The notes beneath the pieces were generated by a model, which was given only the letters and a program-made list of their open reading frames with translations, did not search any database and was not told the DNA's origin. Position numbers and translations under genes: made by a program. A stretch of 64,000 bases of DNA from Spirometra erinaceieuropaei (Eukaryota > Platyhelminthes > Cestoda > Diphyllobothriidea > Diphyllobothriidae), in the NCBI GenBank assembly GCA_902702965.1, contig CACRXP010000177.1, forward strand, positions 754,467 to 818,466, read 5' to 3'. Every line of letters starts with the position of its first letter. The stretch's first letter is position 1. Positions 8,723 through 19,984 of this stretch are shown piece after piece.

Positions 8723-10629
8723 CGGTTCTTGTTCCTCAGAAACGCATCAAAAGCTTCATAAAACAATTAAGAGGTAATTTAAATTTGGAGTTTGCTTTGC
8801 AGATGTTACAGGGATTTGTTATGGTTTGAGCGTTGAGTGAGCTTACATCGAAGTAGACGGCAACATAAAAGTATGGTAACAGGCACAAATATATAAATCA
8901 TAGTATTTTTAAAATGCTCTCAACAAACTAGTCGCGTGTTTCTTCGAGGCTTCTGCTGCCGCATACTGCATGTGCGAGAAGTTCAAATCCTTGGTACGTT
9001 CCCCAACGCTCTTTAGACTAGTTTTTTGCTAATATGAACTTTACACAAAGTGAGGCCAAAAACTTGCAAATCATTAGGGGAAGGACGTGAATCCCAATGA
9101 AACTTCGAGAACGGTGGGAGACCTGTTGACAGGGGAATCCCTCGTAGTTCTTTTAGGCAGTTATAGAAACACCAGTAAAAAGAGCGTTTAGACCATTAGA
9201 TGTTACCCACGTTTGAAGTCTGATGAAAACGCTGTCATATATCATTGTACGACAAGTAGTACCCGCGTTTGCAAAATGAGCGTTACGTGGTTCTTGAGCA
9301 GAACCTGATTGTTTTCAACCCAAATATTCCTCTTAACTTCGGCCGAACCCTCTGAAATCATGTACCGGCGACCTAACTTCAGGTCACTCCCCTAATTACT
9401 CCCAAAGTGTTATATGAGACGGCGTTTCTGGGTTGATGTGCAAAAGTAAATGGTTTTATAGGGGCATATTAGGCTATTTAAGTAAATATCACAGAAAAAG
9501 GATAGCATGTGATTTGTAGTTCTCGTGCACAATTACGATCATAGGTAGTATTTCAGAGTGTATAACCAATTTAAATACAACGACACTTCTTGATAAAGCG
9601 TGTTAGGAACGAATTTCGCCCCCAATGGTTACATGATAGATGTTTGATTGCACGCAGACACCAGAAACCATTGGAAAACCTACCGTATGCCTGAGCAATG
9701 AGTTTATTTAAAACGACGGTAACAGTCCTTCACTAAGTTTGCCAGGACATGGTTTGAGCTTAACGCAAATAGAAAATGGGCAATAGAAAAATCTTTCGGC
9801 AACTTCACCCCGTTTTCAAGCATTAAAAGCAATAAATTCATTTCACTCATGAAAAAACGGTAACCGGAAGGCATTTCATATGTTTATAGATGGTTTGGGG
9901 CTGAAGCATGCTTTCCCTGATAAATTCATTCAGATCACCTAGTACAGTCAGCCGATCATTCGACAAACCCGTTTAAACGATGCTCAGGGGCCAGTGATGT
10001 CACGGGACCGCTTGATAGATGGGAGATTATTCCAGCGACTGAATTAAAAGATACAAGCTTTGTCTGCTCCCCGGTAGACGCTAACTGATCTCCTGAATTT
10101 TATCTGCCGCTGAATGAAAACGTAATTAATAAATAACATCCTTCGCTATGTCTTCATGCGTCTACAGCTTGCGAGCGCATCGTAAACAGACGATTTGCCT
10201 GATCGATGTCCAGTCACACTCGAAAATTTGACTGCTCATTTGCTAACCTCGGGAACCCGTTATTCTCCAACTAGCCTTCCTAAAATGTCGTTCTACTATC
10301 CACCATATTAACGTGCACCAGACAGCCTGATTGCTCGACTGTCGCAAACGAAGAGGCCCATCGCTGCTACCGGAGACAGGCATTGCCGTTAATTGCGCGT
10401 GAATTTGTACATAGTAAGACGTGTTTACTCTACATCTGTCTCGATCTCTCTCTCTCTTCACACCCATTCCGTTTCTATTGCAAGGTAAATCCAAGACAAG
10501 TGATTTCGGTAGGCGCCATGGCTGGCAAGAGCCGTTTTGTGGCTTCAACGGAGGATCAAATTGCCAGTGAACACAGCGTCCGTAGAGAACATGAGGCAGG
10601 AGTCATTGCAGCCCGACCGTCAGCCCTGA
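8723..10629. other. no gene recognised
   Basis: AT-rich sequence without convincing open frames or repeats shared with the rest of the window. Frames near 10,243-10,652 on both strands overlap each other and match nothing I know. Confidence 0.4.
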
Positions 10630-11360
10630 TAAGAAGTCATTTACCACGTTAATTGGGAGTCTTCCAAGCCGCGACAGTTGGCGCGTCCGGTTTTATACAG
10701 TAGACACATAATGGTGTGGGAGTTATGTCCTCTATGCGACGCGTGGAAGGCTTCCAGTTGAAGCCTTGGCGGCGCGGTCTGCGGCCGGGCAGGCTGATTG
10801 CGAACTTTCTGCACGATGCTAAAATATATGAATTAGTGTTCAGCATAAACGTCCTCATCCAAGCTTTGTAACGTTCTAAATGAAATTTGGATTTTGGCTA
10901 CTTGGCGACAACCAGTCCACCAGGGATGGAAATTTTAATATGTGTCACCTCTATAGATGAAATTTCCTTTTGATAAAGCAAAAAGAACTTAAGCGTAAAG
11001 ATAGTGTCTTAAGCTTAACTAATAGACAACGGTATGTCAAAACCGTCATGTTTTTTCTAAAGTGTTGAATGTCACAAAGATAAATGTTTAAAGCAAAACG
11101 TAGTTTAGCGAAACCCTCGATGGTTGCTGGTAGTAAAGTTTGCATTATCACAGCACCGTCGAAAAATGGGATTCCTGCAATCCTTCACTTTTCACTGAGC
11201 AGTGTCTTCCAGACCTTCTTGCATATGATACTCATAAGTCAACAAGCAGCGGACTCCATAAGATTTTGGCAAACATCCAAGTATGTTAAAGCATTGTGAG
11301 CATGAGCAAACTGACATTTGGCACGTTCTGTGAAGGAGACATTTCTCCGTTTTTGGGGAT

Positions 11361-11588
11361 GTGCTAGCCCGTGACACATCGCATTTTAATATTAACAGAG
11401 CTTGCAGAACAGACACCCGCAGTCCTAAGAACTGGGGACCTGCTTTCCGCCCAAATGGTCTGCGCACAAGATTATTTTTTTATACTTTACCCCACGCGTT
11501 TGGGGATTTCCTTCTGTGTGTATCAATGCAGATATTTGATGCTGGGTCTTCTGACAAACTGCGGAAAAGTGCCTTCATCCATGTTTAA
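11361..11588 (+). other. 75-codon open frame present in three repeat copies (left arm)
   Basis: The frame starts with GTG, not ATG, and reads through SHFNINRACRTDTRSPKNWG and PAFRPNGLRTRLF to a stop at the same place as the copies at 40,435-40,662 and 51,853-52,080, both on the minus strand. All three copies are 75 codons with no indels. However, they differ at many residues (for instance FFYTLPHAFG against FCYPLLHASG), which argues against strong selection on the protein. No domain is recognised. Confidence 0.35.
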
Positions 11589-11941
11589 CGCTCAGTGAAA
11601 AATCGTCAATCACTGTTCACACACCACGTGAGCAGACTGATCTAGTTGTCGAATATGCGTCCATTTCGCCTACAGCCTAGACGGTTTAAAGCATTTGGTC
11701 TGGTCTCACGTGTGCAGACAGAGAAGAATGTGTGAGACCAAGAGACGCGTGACCAGAGTAGGAACTGGCAGTTCTGACAGATTAATATGGTGTAAAATAG
11801 CTCATAGGAATTAAAGAGCTTTTATTAACAGGGACGATCACGTAGTGCAAAGTCTTTTAACTATGAAATGCGTCTTATTTGCAATGTAAGGCTTGATAAA
11901 CCCCTAAACGTTTCGATTGCAAAACGATGTATAACATATAC

Positions 11942-12935
11942 ACTGAGTGACCGACTTCACGAGATGTTGACTAAAATTCTGCAGTGCGTTTTCAATTGGG
12001 AAGGATTACTTAGGTGCGGTTGTAATATTAATTATCTTGCGGTATATTTCTAAGATATTTTGGACTTGACAAAATATTAGCTTTTGAATACACTGCTCTT
12101 CAAAGTCCTGAAGAAACCGTTCTTGGTAAAAAAATGACTGCTTAATTGGCACGCATTGTTCCCATTGATTTTCGATGATCTTGCAAATTCTAACATATTT
12201 TATGGAAAATTTCAACAAAATATGCTTTTTTTCTTTCAAATGATGGAGAATCATGCCATCTTTTTATTTTATACTCGGAGAAGGAGTATAATTAGGTTTC
12301 AAAATGTCTTCTAATTACAGAATAATTTGGAGCCTTAACAGTCCTTTCATTAGCGCTTAGTGATTTCAGTCTACAAAGTACATGCGCTCCGCTTAAAAGA
12401 ATCACATATTCTTTTATTTTATTAAAAAGGCATCATATACAGTCCATAAAATTTTGCAGTAGATGCGGACTACGTTGTTTATTTCATGAGGGACAGTAGT
12501 GAACGGACAGGTACGATGCTATATGAATGAGCATTGGGCAGTCTTAAAGAATCTTGTAATAAAAAACATTATAGAGACCTAATTATACTACTTTTACGAG
12601 TATAAAATAAAAAGATGTCGTGGTTCTCTATTAGTTGACTGAAAGAGAGCATATTTGTGATGAGGGTTTCCATAAACTTTATTCGGATTTGCAAGACCAT
12701 CGAAAACCAATGGGAAAGATGCACGCCACTTAAGCAGTCATTTTTCAACAAGTACGGTTTCTGCAGGAGTTTGAAAAGCAGTGTAATCAAAAGCTGACAT
12801 CCTGTCAAGTCTGCAATGTTATAGAATTATGCCGTAAGATAATCTGTATTACAACCGCGCCTAAGTGATCCTTTTTAATCGGAAAGTCATTGCAGATTTT
12901 CAGTCAACATTTAATAAGATCGGTCGCGCACTGTA
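11942..12935. repeat. FB fold-back element, both halves
   Basis: The left half (11,942 to about 12,560, minus sense) and the right half (about 12,590-12,935, plus sense) face each other and share long blocks. The outer ends read CACTGAGTGACCGACTTCAC and, inverted, CAGTGCGCGACCGATCTTAT. Inner blocks shared by both halves include CAAAAGCTGACATCCTG-like and TACGGTTTCTGCAGGAG-like words. The right-arm partner at 39,485-40,082 has only one half. No protein is encoded. The CAGTG-type terminus would suit a hAT-like MITE, but I see no clean 8-bp target duplication. Confidence 0.6.
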
Positions 12936-13260
12936 GGTTATTGGAAAAAGACGAGACTGGATTGGAGTTCCTGTTAGGGGTATGTTTTTTCACCATTTTA
13001 GTACAAGTATATAAGAACAGACCTCAGTAACAAGCGTCTGTTTGCAAAGCAAATGGCATTAACTTAAAACGTATCATTTGGTCAGAGCCAAGACTGGTCA
13101 AATGCTAAGTTGTCAGTATGCCTTATCAGGGTTCGTTTATTACAATGAAAGTATGAAAGTGCATACAATAGCTGGCCTTTCTCATTAAACCGAAAAGTAT
13201 TTTCGACTAAAGTGGAATTTGAGGTGATAGCAGAACGAATACGACAGAGTCTGGGGGGTA

Positions 13261-13308
13261 GACTGATACAGCACTGTTTCGGGCTTGTTTGCCTTCATTC
13301 AGCCAACC
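13261..13308 (-). ncRNA. hammerhead-like motif in X element, copy 1
   Basis: On the minus strand: stem I GGUUGG paired with UCAGUC, core CUGAAUGA (13,295-13,302), stem II GGC/GCC around AAACAA, GAAA, stem III ACAG/CUGU, then the cut-site A. Compared with the 14.6-kb copy (GAUUGG/UCAAUC), two changes in stem I turn A-U and U-A pairs into G-U and U-G pairs, so pairing is kept. The core has one extra A relative to CUGAUGA. Confidence 0.45.
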
Positions 13309-14208
13309 ATAACCCTGACCACCAGCTGAGACCGGAAACCCAAAAAGGCGCACAGACGCATAGCCCCAAACTGTGCTGTATCAATATACCCCCCAGACTC
13401 TGTCATATCCCCTCTGCTATCATAGTTTGGCCGACTTCGGCCTGGTAGGTGGTTACCTATTCGTGACCCCTATTACCCATACGAAGCTTGTTTGCTTCGG
13501 GAAGCCAATGGATCAGTGTGCGCCCATTCCTGAGTGAATAAATACCATATCTGCAGTGACAGAGAATGGCAAATGGCGAGGCACTGATGAACTTCGGTTC
13601 GATGAAGTGCTTATGACCCATCTGATAGACCCTAGTGGTGGTCCAGCTGCGCCAGGTGCGTCTGTGCGCATGTTTGTGTTTCTGGTCTCAGCTGCTGGTG
13701 GTCAGGGTTATGATTGGCGGAATTTATGGGCTTTCGCTGGACAGCTTATGTAAACATCAGTCCGTACCTTAGGTACTCTCTCCTTTAGGCTGCATTCGCA
13801 GTCTGGTCACCAATTCCATGCGAAATTCTGTAATCCTCTACGTCTGGTAACGGCTACTGTCGCGCGGTTAGATTTCATCCTGTATTCCAGCCGCCGGCCT
13901 GTCGTGGCCAGTACTGAGGACTTGCGTGCCCGTGGTCGGGCGTCACTGCTGGCCACGATTTTTAATCACGCATATTTCACCTGGCTCAGTTCAGTTTATT
14001 TGAGGGAGACATAGGTGTCTAACCTTTGAATTCCCCACTTGTTACAAGGAAGCGAATTAAAACAAAAATTTGAAATTCAAGCATCAAACAGCTATGGAAA
14101 TTTTTTTGTAAACCGGACAGGTAAGGATCGGGTGAAGGCTCCCAAGCAGCTGAGGCGTACGAAGAATACCTACTACAGCAGAAGGGAGACGACAGAGTCT
14201 GGGGGGTA

Positions 14209-14256
14209 GATTGATACAGCACTGTTTCGGGCTTGCTTGTCTTCATTCAGCCAATC
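14209..14256 (-). ncRNA. hammerhead-like motif in X element, copy 2
   Basis: Same architecture as the 14.6-kb copy with stem I GAUUGG/UCAAUC intact and core CUGAAUGA (14,243-14,250). Stem II reads GAC against GCC, so one pair is lost. This copy forms the left arm of the large palindrome centred near 14,425. Confidence 0.45.
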
Positions 14257-14386
14257 ATAACTCTGACCACCAGCTGGCACCGGAAACACAAACATGCGCA
14301 CAGACGCACCTGGCGCAGCTGGTCCACCGCCGGGGTCTACCAGATGGGCCATAAGCACTTCATTCGACCGAAATTCATCAGCACTT

Positions 14387-14464
14387 CGCCACCTGCCATT
14401 CTCTGTCGCTGCAGATCGGGTATTTATTCACTCGATCTGCAGCGACAGAGAATGGCAGGTGGCG
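14387..14464. repeat. perfect 32-bp hairpin at an X-X head-to-head junction
   Basis: Positions 14,387-14,418 are the exact reverse complement of 14,433-14,464, with a 14-base loop containing GGTATTTATTCACT. The imperfect palindrome continues outward to about 14,175 and 14,685. The centre is the point where two X copies meet in opposite orientation at their 5' ends. Confidence 0.85.
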
Positions 14465-14594
14465 AGGCACTGTTGAACTTCGGTTCGATGAAGTGCTTGT
14501 GACCCATCTGATAGACCCCGGCGGTGGACCAGCTGCGCCAGGTGCGTCTGTGCGCATGTTTGTGTTTCCGGTACCAGCTGGTGGTCAGGGTTAT

Positions 14595-14642
14595 GATTGG
14601 CTGAATGAAGGCAAACAAGCCCGAAACAGTGCTGTATCAATC
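14595..14642 (+). ncRNA. hammerhead-like motif in X element, copy 3 (best copy)
   Basis: Stem I GAUUGG (14,595-14,600) pairs perfectly with UCAAUC (14,637-14,642). Between them are CUGAAUGA, stem II GGC/GCC with loop AAACAA, GAAA (14,623-14,626), stem III ACAG/CUGU with a 2-base loop (a near-palindrome), and a GUA cut triplet ending at 14,636. Everything fits a type I hammerhead except one extra A in the core, which all copies share. No activity can be inferred from sequence alone. Confidence 0.5.
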
Positions 14643-14684
14643 TACCCCCCAGACTCTGTCGTCTCCCCTCTGCTATCATAGCTT

Positions 14685-14758
14685 GGCCGACTTCGGCCTG
14701 GTAGGTGGTTGTCTGTTCGTGACCCCTATCGTCCATACGAAGCTTGTTTGCTTCGGGA
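14685..14758 (+). other. structured 3' part of X element (hairpins)
   Basis: Downstream of the hammerhead-like motif are a self-complementary word GGCCGACTTCGGCC (14,685-14,698) and an inverted pair GAAGC...GCTTC around 14,739-14,754. Both recur in the copy at 13,428-13,505. They suggest a folded RNA rather than a coding sequence. Confidence 0.4.
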
Positions 14759-15033
14759 AGCCAATGGACCGGTGTGCGCCCATTCCTGAGTGAATTTTGA
14801 GGTGATTTTAAGATTGATTATCCAAAGACGTGTACCCAGGCTATTTTAGTCGTGCCCGGATGCCGGCTTATTAATTGTTTTCCGGCCCACTGAAGAAACT
14901 ACATTTGAAAAAGTGTAGATGCTTATATGGTATAAATGCTTTCATTTATTCCGAAACTTCTTATAAATTCAAATATTTTTTAAAGAAAACATGCCAGGAA
15001 ACATTGTTTTTCGTACTCATTTAATAGACTACT

Positions 15034-15449
15034 ATGTCTTCTTCAAATATTTTACTCGATGCAAGGGTAACTGTAGATTTTGAAAGAAGTTTCTTATTTT
15101 CTAATAATTTTGAATCCGACCTGCAGATACATTTGCGATTAGGGTTTCTGAACTCCATGCTGCATCTTTTGTGTTTAAGTAATGTAATGCGCTTCTCTGT
15201 ATTGCCTATGGGATGCTTTGTAAGGCTCGTAAAATTTGCAGCGCACGTTGACAGTGTCGCAGTAATAAACGAACGGATGCATGATTGTATATTTCTTTCC
15301 AACCGCATCTTGTAATTAAAAACATTTAATGACTGAATGTTGTCAATTATTCGTATTAAAAGGTTGAATACGGAATCTCCTATAAAATGAGTACGAAAAA
15401 GAATGTTGTCGCACATGTCTTCTATGCAGTGTATTTTAACAAAAAGCAT
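15034..15449. other. arm sequence with overlapping frames, no gene recognised
   Basis: Frames of 93 codons (+) and 142 codons (-) overlap here. The minus frame is not preserved in the right-arm partner at about 39,300-39,480, which shows indels relative to it. I treat both as chance. Confidence 0.4.
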
Positions 15450-16535
15450 AGAAAATCAGTAGAAAAATGCAGTATAAAGATTCATTTTTTATCGGAAGAG
15501 CCACATACCGGCGGCCGGTATAAGGCTCATCCAAAGGCCGGAATCCTGGAGTAACTGACGTATTTTGAGATTATGCTGCTGCATAATCATTTTTACAAAT
15601 CCACTTCAGCACTCCTTTCTATTCAGAAAAAGTATTCAGGACTTTTTGTGAGATTTAATTAGATAGAAAAGGTGCTTAGAATTATGAAATAAGCGATGTT
15701 TTGTACGTGAGAAAATTATCCAAGGATTTGTTAAATTCACAAAGTAATTAAATAACACTACGAACAAACCAAACCTTTCTCTCTGTAAGAGGATTGCGGC
15801 TGTTTCCATAAGTAAGCAGTTGAGCCGCACTTAAATTTGTACAGAAGAGAAAGGTGGTCTCAACTAATTTCCAAGGAAATCAATACGCGAACCCGAATTT
15901 AATCCTTCTAAACAGACCTTTTCAGGTATGATCGGGAATTTCCAATGAAAAGTTAAAATGAAATCCATCAGCTACTGCGGAATAACCGCGTAATATTCAC
16001 AAACTGCCAAAGGCAATCAGTAGTATAGAATTGTGCAATTATTTACCAATGCTAACAACACAAGTACAAGCTAAAAGCTGAGAGAGAAAGCTAATCCACG
16101 CAAGTTCAAAATGATCTGTGACGTCCAGGGTAACTAGTCGCCATGTCGTTCGATCTTAGGGCGTGTTCAGAAGAATATCACATTATCACTTTTGGCATCC
16201 AGGGAACGTCGCAGAGCATGTGGCAACGCTTGCGTGCACATGACCGTATCATCGAAAGTTAGCTCTGCAAACAAACTGCGCTGTTATCATGATTTACAGA
16301 ACGGAGGGTAGCGTTGAGTCTGGCAGGCGCTAGAGGAGAACTCACGCTACATCAATCACTTTATTCATCCCCATCACTGGTTGATAGTTAGGTCGGACAG
16401 GTCGCTGATACATGGAAGAAAGGACTCATAATCCATCCTGGGGCACTTTTCCCCATTCCAATTTACAGGATTCGTCGTCTCAGTAGGTATGGTGCGGTTG
16501 AAACCGCCCCAGTGTGCTGCAAACCGTGGTGTGGA

Positions 16536-16790
16536 ATACTGACAAAGACAAGGGAGATTGGAGTGCACATCTCTGGCTTGTTGGCCGTCGTCAGCCAGTC
16601 ATACCCAACCCCGAAGTGTAGAAAACCTGGGGCTCGAGCATACGACCTGCTCGTTAGAAGTCTAAAACCTCTAACCACTGAGCCACGGGCTCGTTGTCGT
16701 GTCGGTGTCGATCGGCAGTGTACAAGAGCATAGGAACGCTCACCGATCGTTCTTACGGAAATCACTCTTCCCCTTGTGCCTTACGGGGAG
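16536..16790 (-). mobile_element. SINE1: tRNA-Arg-like SINE with hammerhead-like core (left arm)
   Basis: In minus sense the element has a leader with GAACGATCGGTGAGCGTTCC, then a tRNA-like head (16,625-16,695) with an A-box-like GTGGCTCAGTGGTTAGAGG and a B-box-like GCTCGAGCCC. The anticodon area reads GACTTCTAA, as in tRNA-Arg(UCU). After CACTTCGGGGTTGGGTATGA comes the hammerhead-like core, then a tail CTCCCTTGTCTTTGTCAGTA. It pairs with the copy at 37,870-38,140 in the other arm, so it was there before the inverted duplication. A further copy is at 46,188-46,475. The placement of a leader before the tRNA head is unusual for a SINE. Confidence 0.7.
16556..16600 (-). ncRNA. hammerhead-like motif in SINE1, left arm
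   Basis: Stem I GACUGG faces CCAAUC (one A-C mismatch), core CUGACGA (fits CUGANGA), stem II GGC/GCC with loop CAACAA, then GAGA where GAAA is expected. The palindromic GUGCAC sits in the stem III position, followed by UC. The GAAA to GAGA change probably kills this copy. Confidence 0.5.
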
Positions 16791-16799
16791 TTTGCCAAC

Positions 16800-18400
16800 T
16801 GACCGCATATTTGGGACTTTCTTCGCAACGACGAGCAATCTGCAACAACTCACCAATGCGGGCTACATGACCGTGAGTGATAGGCGCTAAGCGATGTCTT
16901 GTCCTCGCTTCTGCCAGGGCATGAAACATCCTGTGCCACTCACTTCATTTGTATAAGTCGATGGCATATAAAAAAACATGAGATGGGCCTACCTCGAGTC
17001 AGAGATAGGTTTCGAGACAACCGAAAACAAACTTTTTAAAGATCATGATGACGCCCGAATAGCCCCACTTTGAAAGGTTGGTTGTGCCTGAATAGTTAAA
17101 CCTTCTTGGCGGAGGAATTTAAGAAACAATGATGACACTTTGATGTAACACTCGCATCAACTCCCTTTGGTAAGGAATGCGAAACACGCAATTTAAGGTT
17201 GATGCACCTGCCCCAGCAAGCGGATAGCGCGTGGTACTCAAAAATCATTGTTTAATACTGCCAGACACAACTTAAAATAGTGAATCTACACTTTCGAAAT
17301 AAAGCTAATTCTTCTCTCTCTATGGTAATTGTAGGACAGTGGACAACAAGATAAAGGTTTACCGAATTTCATTTTAGAACAGATTTTTTATTTTAGCTTT
17401 TAACTATTTAAGCAAAACGTTTCTGAGACTATCCTTCGCTCAAACATTTATTTAAACCCAGAGCAGAAGTTTGCATTTGCATGGAGCTCCAGTACCAGTA
17501 AATGAATAATTAACAGACTGTCGATCGTCTTTACGTTCAGAAAGTCACGTGATGCACGATCGGAGCCCCTGACTGTTTCTTAAAAAACGAAAATAAATGC
17601 TGAGATCATAAACCGACTTGGCTTTCGTCTATTTGTTACCTGCCTAAATACAAAGGAACACTTGTCTTTGCTGCTAGTTAATGCCTAAAAGAACGACTCC
17701 AATGAAGTCCTCAACAAGTGCGTAAACATGAAATTAGGGATGGCCCAAGATAACACAGCAGGACAGAATCCACAGTTCCGCCGGGTCAATAGCTTTAAAT
17801 GGTACTATTGGATAAAGTAGTGAAGGTCATTAACATAATTTCGTCGTCCAAGCAACCCTGCGTAAACGTCGCGACGACACAGCGAAGGGTCAAAAAGCTG
17901 CCCCAAATTGAAATTCGCGCGAAATAGTCAGGTTTCTTGGGAAAACCTATGCAAATTCTGAATGGAAAGTCTAGAGTAGATTGCGGATGTTTTGATGGGT
18001 TCACGTTTGTGTAACTAGGTGGCGAAAATCAAAATGCATGTCATAAATAATCGCAAAACGGAACAATTATTCAGTGCTTTTTTCAGAAATTTGTATATCA
18101 CTATGCTTCAACGAAACTGGTTACCGACCGAGTTTTCGCAAGAGACGACGAGCTAGATAAAAAACTGCTCGTTTTGGTGTATTAAGGGACAAAAATCTAC
18201 TGTTGAAGCCAAGAGAAGCGAAAATTGGAAGATAACGGACTCTGACCGGGAAATTAATCGATTCTCACAACGGCTGATATAAAAAGTTGATTCTTGGACG
18301 TATTCTGACTCATCCTAACATTCCAATGATAACGAATAAAGCCGCAGTTGGTTGTTTCTGCGAATGAATGCAAAGCAATCATCGCTGAACCCCTTGATAA
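16800..18400. other. left arm, no gene recognised
   Basis: The sequence is shared in inverted form with 36,310-37,860. Examples are the blocks around 17,820-18,000 (partner near 36,720-36,905) and 17,320-17,580 (partner near 37,130-37,350). No coding or RNA signal is seen. Confidence 0.5.
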
Positions 18401-19294
18401 CAACATTCCATCGTTTCCACTTCTGGAAGCCTGACCGGAATAAAATTTGGAGATTTCATTTACAAAGCGCAATACCTGAAGTTTATAATCCGTCCCATAG
18501 TCTCTTTGGTTTTTAAATAATTTTATGGAATCGGAAGACCGGGGATGACAAATCTTGTTCCTGAAATCGGGCACAGGCACCTGTATGCTTGCCTTGCTTT
18601 AGCCGTGAGCGATTGATGCGGGTTGTGGACTTTGGAATCGTAATTGCATTTTTACGATATGTATTGCGTGAGCTCAAGAAGGCTATTTCAGACACTAGTC
18701 TAAAGCATATAAGTACGCACAGTGTTCCGTATCCACGGTACAAAAATGCCTTTGGGGAAACGAAGGACCGATCAGTCCATGTGGAAGTGATGAGCACTAA
18801 TCTGAATTGGTTTTAAAATCGGATGGGGGCGACTCAGCTGTCAGTTGTCACTGGTTGATCGTGTGGATTGTCTGCGAAATGCGGAAATGTGCTCAAAAAA
18901 AATCGCCCTCGGTAAAAAATGACTTCTATCCATCGACCATCAGTGTGCATACAAGTTCAAACCTATTTTGCGGAGCACATGCATGAAAATATTATCTTTT
19001 GAGCTCATTTAGTATCACATGGTGTCTTGGCTAAGTGTTGTGGCCAAAGAACGGGTATCTTTTGGTCCTTAAAGCTCTTACTTGTGAGATTTTTATGACC
19101 ATATTATTCGAATAACACCATATCTGCCTGACTAATGATGTTTCGCATTGCGTACATGACATGGTCTAAATGCTTTACATTTATTGATCCCGTATGGTAT
19201 CGTCTTAACGGAGTTGAGCAATATGATTTTTTACACGAAAAGTATATTGCTTGATGATTGAAAGCGCAGTGAAAAACCAAGATATCTTTTCTCT

Positions 19295-19605
19295 GAGCAT
19301 GAAATTTGAAAAAAGAAAAGAATTTGATACTAATAAAAGCAAAAGAAAAAGCGTTTGTATGCGGGATTTCTATAAAACATATTCGAATTTATAGAGGCAC
19401 GAAAACCTGCAAAGAAAATGTATACTGCTTCGTAGTCGTTTTGTATCGAGCACGGTTTTTACAAGTGCCCGGAAAGAAGTGCACTTAAAGCCAAAACCAT
19501 GACGTATCAGGTAGATCACGATAGCTCCACTTAAGCAATCCTTTCTAATCAAAAACACATTTCAGAATTTCAGCTATCATTACATGAAATCGGTTACTGA
19601 CTGTA
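19295..19605 (+). repeat. FB fold-back repeat, half
   Basis: Contains the FB order: a TATTCGAATTTATAG word, ATGTATACTGCTTCGTAGTC, GAGCACGGTTTTTACAAG, then CAGCTATCATTACATGAAAT and CGGTTACTGACTG at the end. The right-arm partner is truncated to 36,150-36,305, and about 1 kb next to it (18,400-19,440) is present only on the left. Confidence 0.55.
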
Positions 19606-19984
19606 CTTTATCCCGCGCTCTCATTGTTTCTGCATATGTATAAACCACAGTTGGAAGTATGTTTATCTTACAGATGCACGATCAGTAGATAAGCCATCAA
19701 GAATTACGAAGCACCACCTTCAGATCGACTATTTATTTGTAGGTTTCAGTCTGAAAGGCGCTTTTGTGCATTGCTCAGGACGGACACATGATCAGTAGGT
19801 GTATAAAAATACCATTGGCGCAGACGATCTTGCACATCATCAGAAAGACCAGTCGTCAATAGGCCCAGTTGCCTCAAAGTAAAACATATTTCTTGATATT
19901 TTCTTCCCCCATATAATAAACAGGTGTGTGATTCCGAAGGTCCAGAAAAGGAAACATTAGATTACGCCGACGGAAACATTCAAG

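Larger units (their letters stand above)
13212..14810. mobile_element. multimeric X-element insertion with flanking direct repeat
   Basis: Several copies of one unit lie in mixed orientation. The unit runs from AATAAATACC-GATCTGCAG to CCCATTCCTGAGTG. Copies or parts: 13,225-13,350 (-), 13,355-13,540 (+), 13,541-13,725 (+, directly head-to-tail after the previous one), 14,180-14,418 (-) and 14,433-14,795 (+). A non-X filler at 13,745-14,165 sits between them. The cluster is bounded by GAATTTGAGGTGAT (13,215-13,228) and GAATTTTGAGGTGAT (14,795-14,809), which looks like a target-site duplication of about 15 bp. The right arm of the giant inverted repeat lacks the whole cluster, so it probably inserted after the arms formed. 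No ORF of known family is present. Confidence 0.65.

Noticed and set aside
8960..9000. B-box-like GTTCAAATCC word
   Set aside because: No A box at the right distance, no cloverleaf and no repeat copies.
11942..12935. Possible hammerhead in FB (CTGAAATTCTGAAATG)
   Set aside because: CUGA and GAAA words occur, but the UGA part of the core and a cut-site context are missing.
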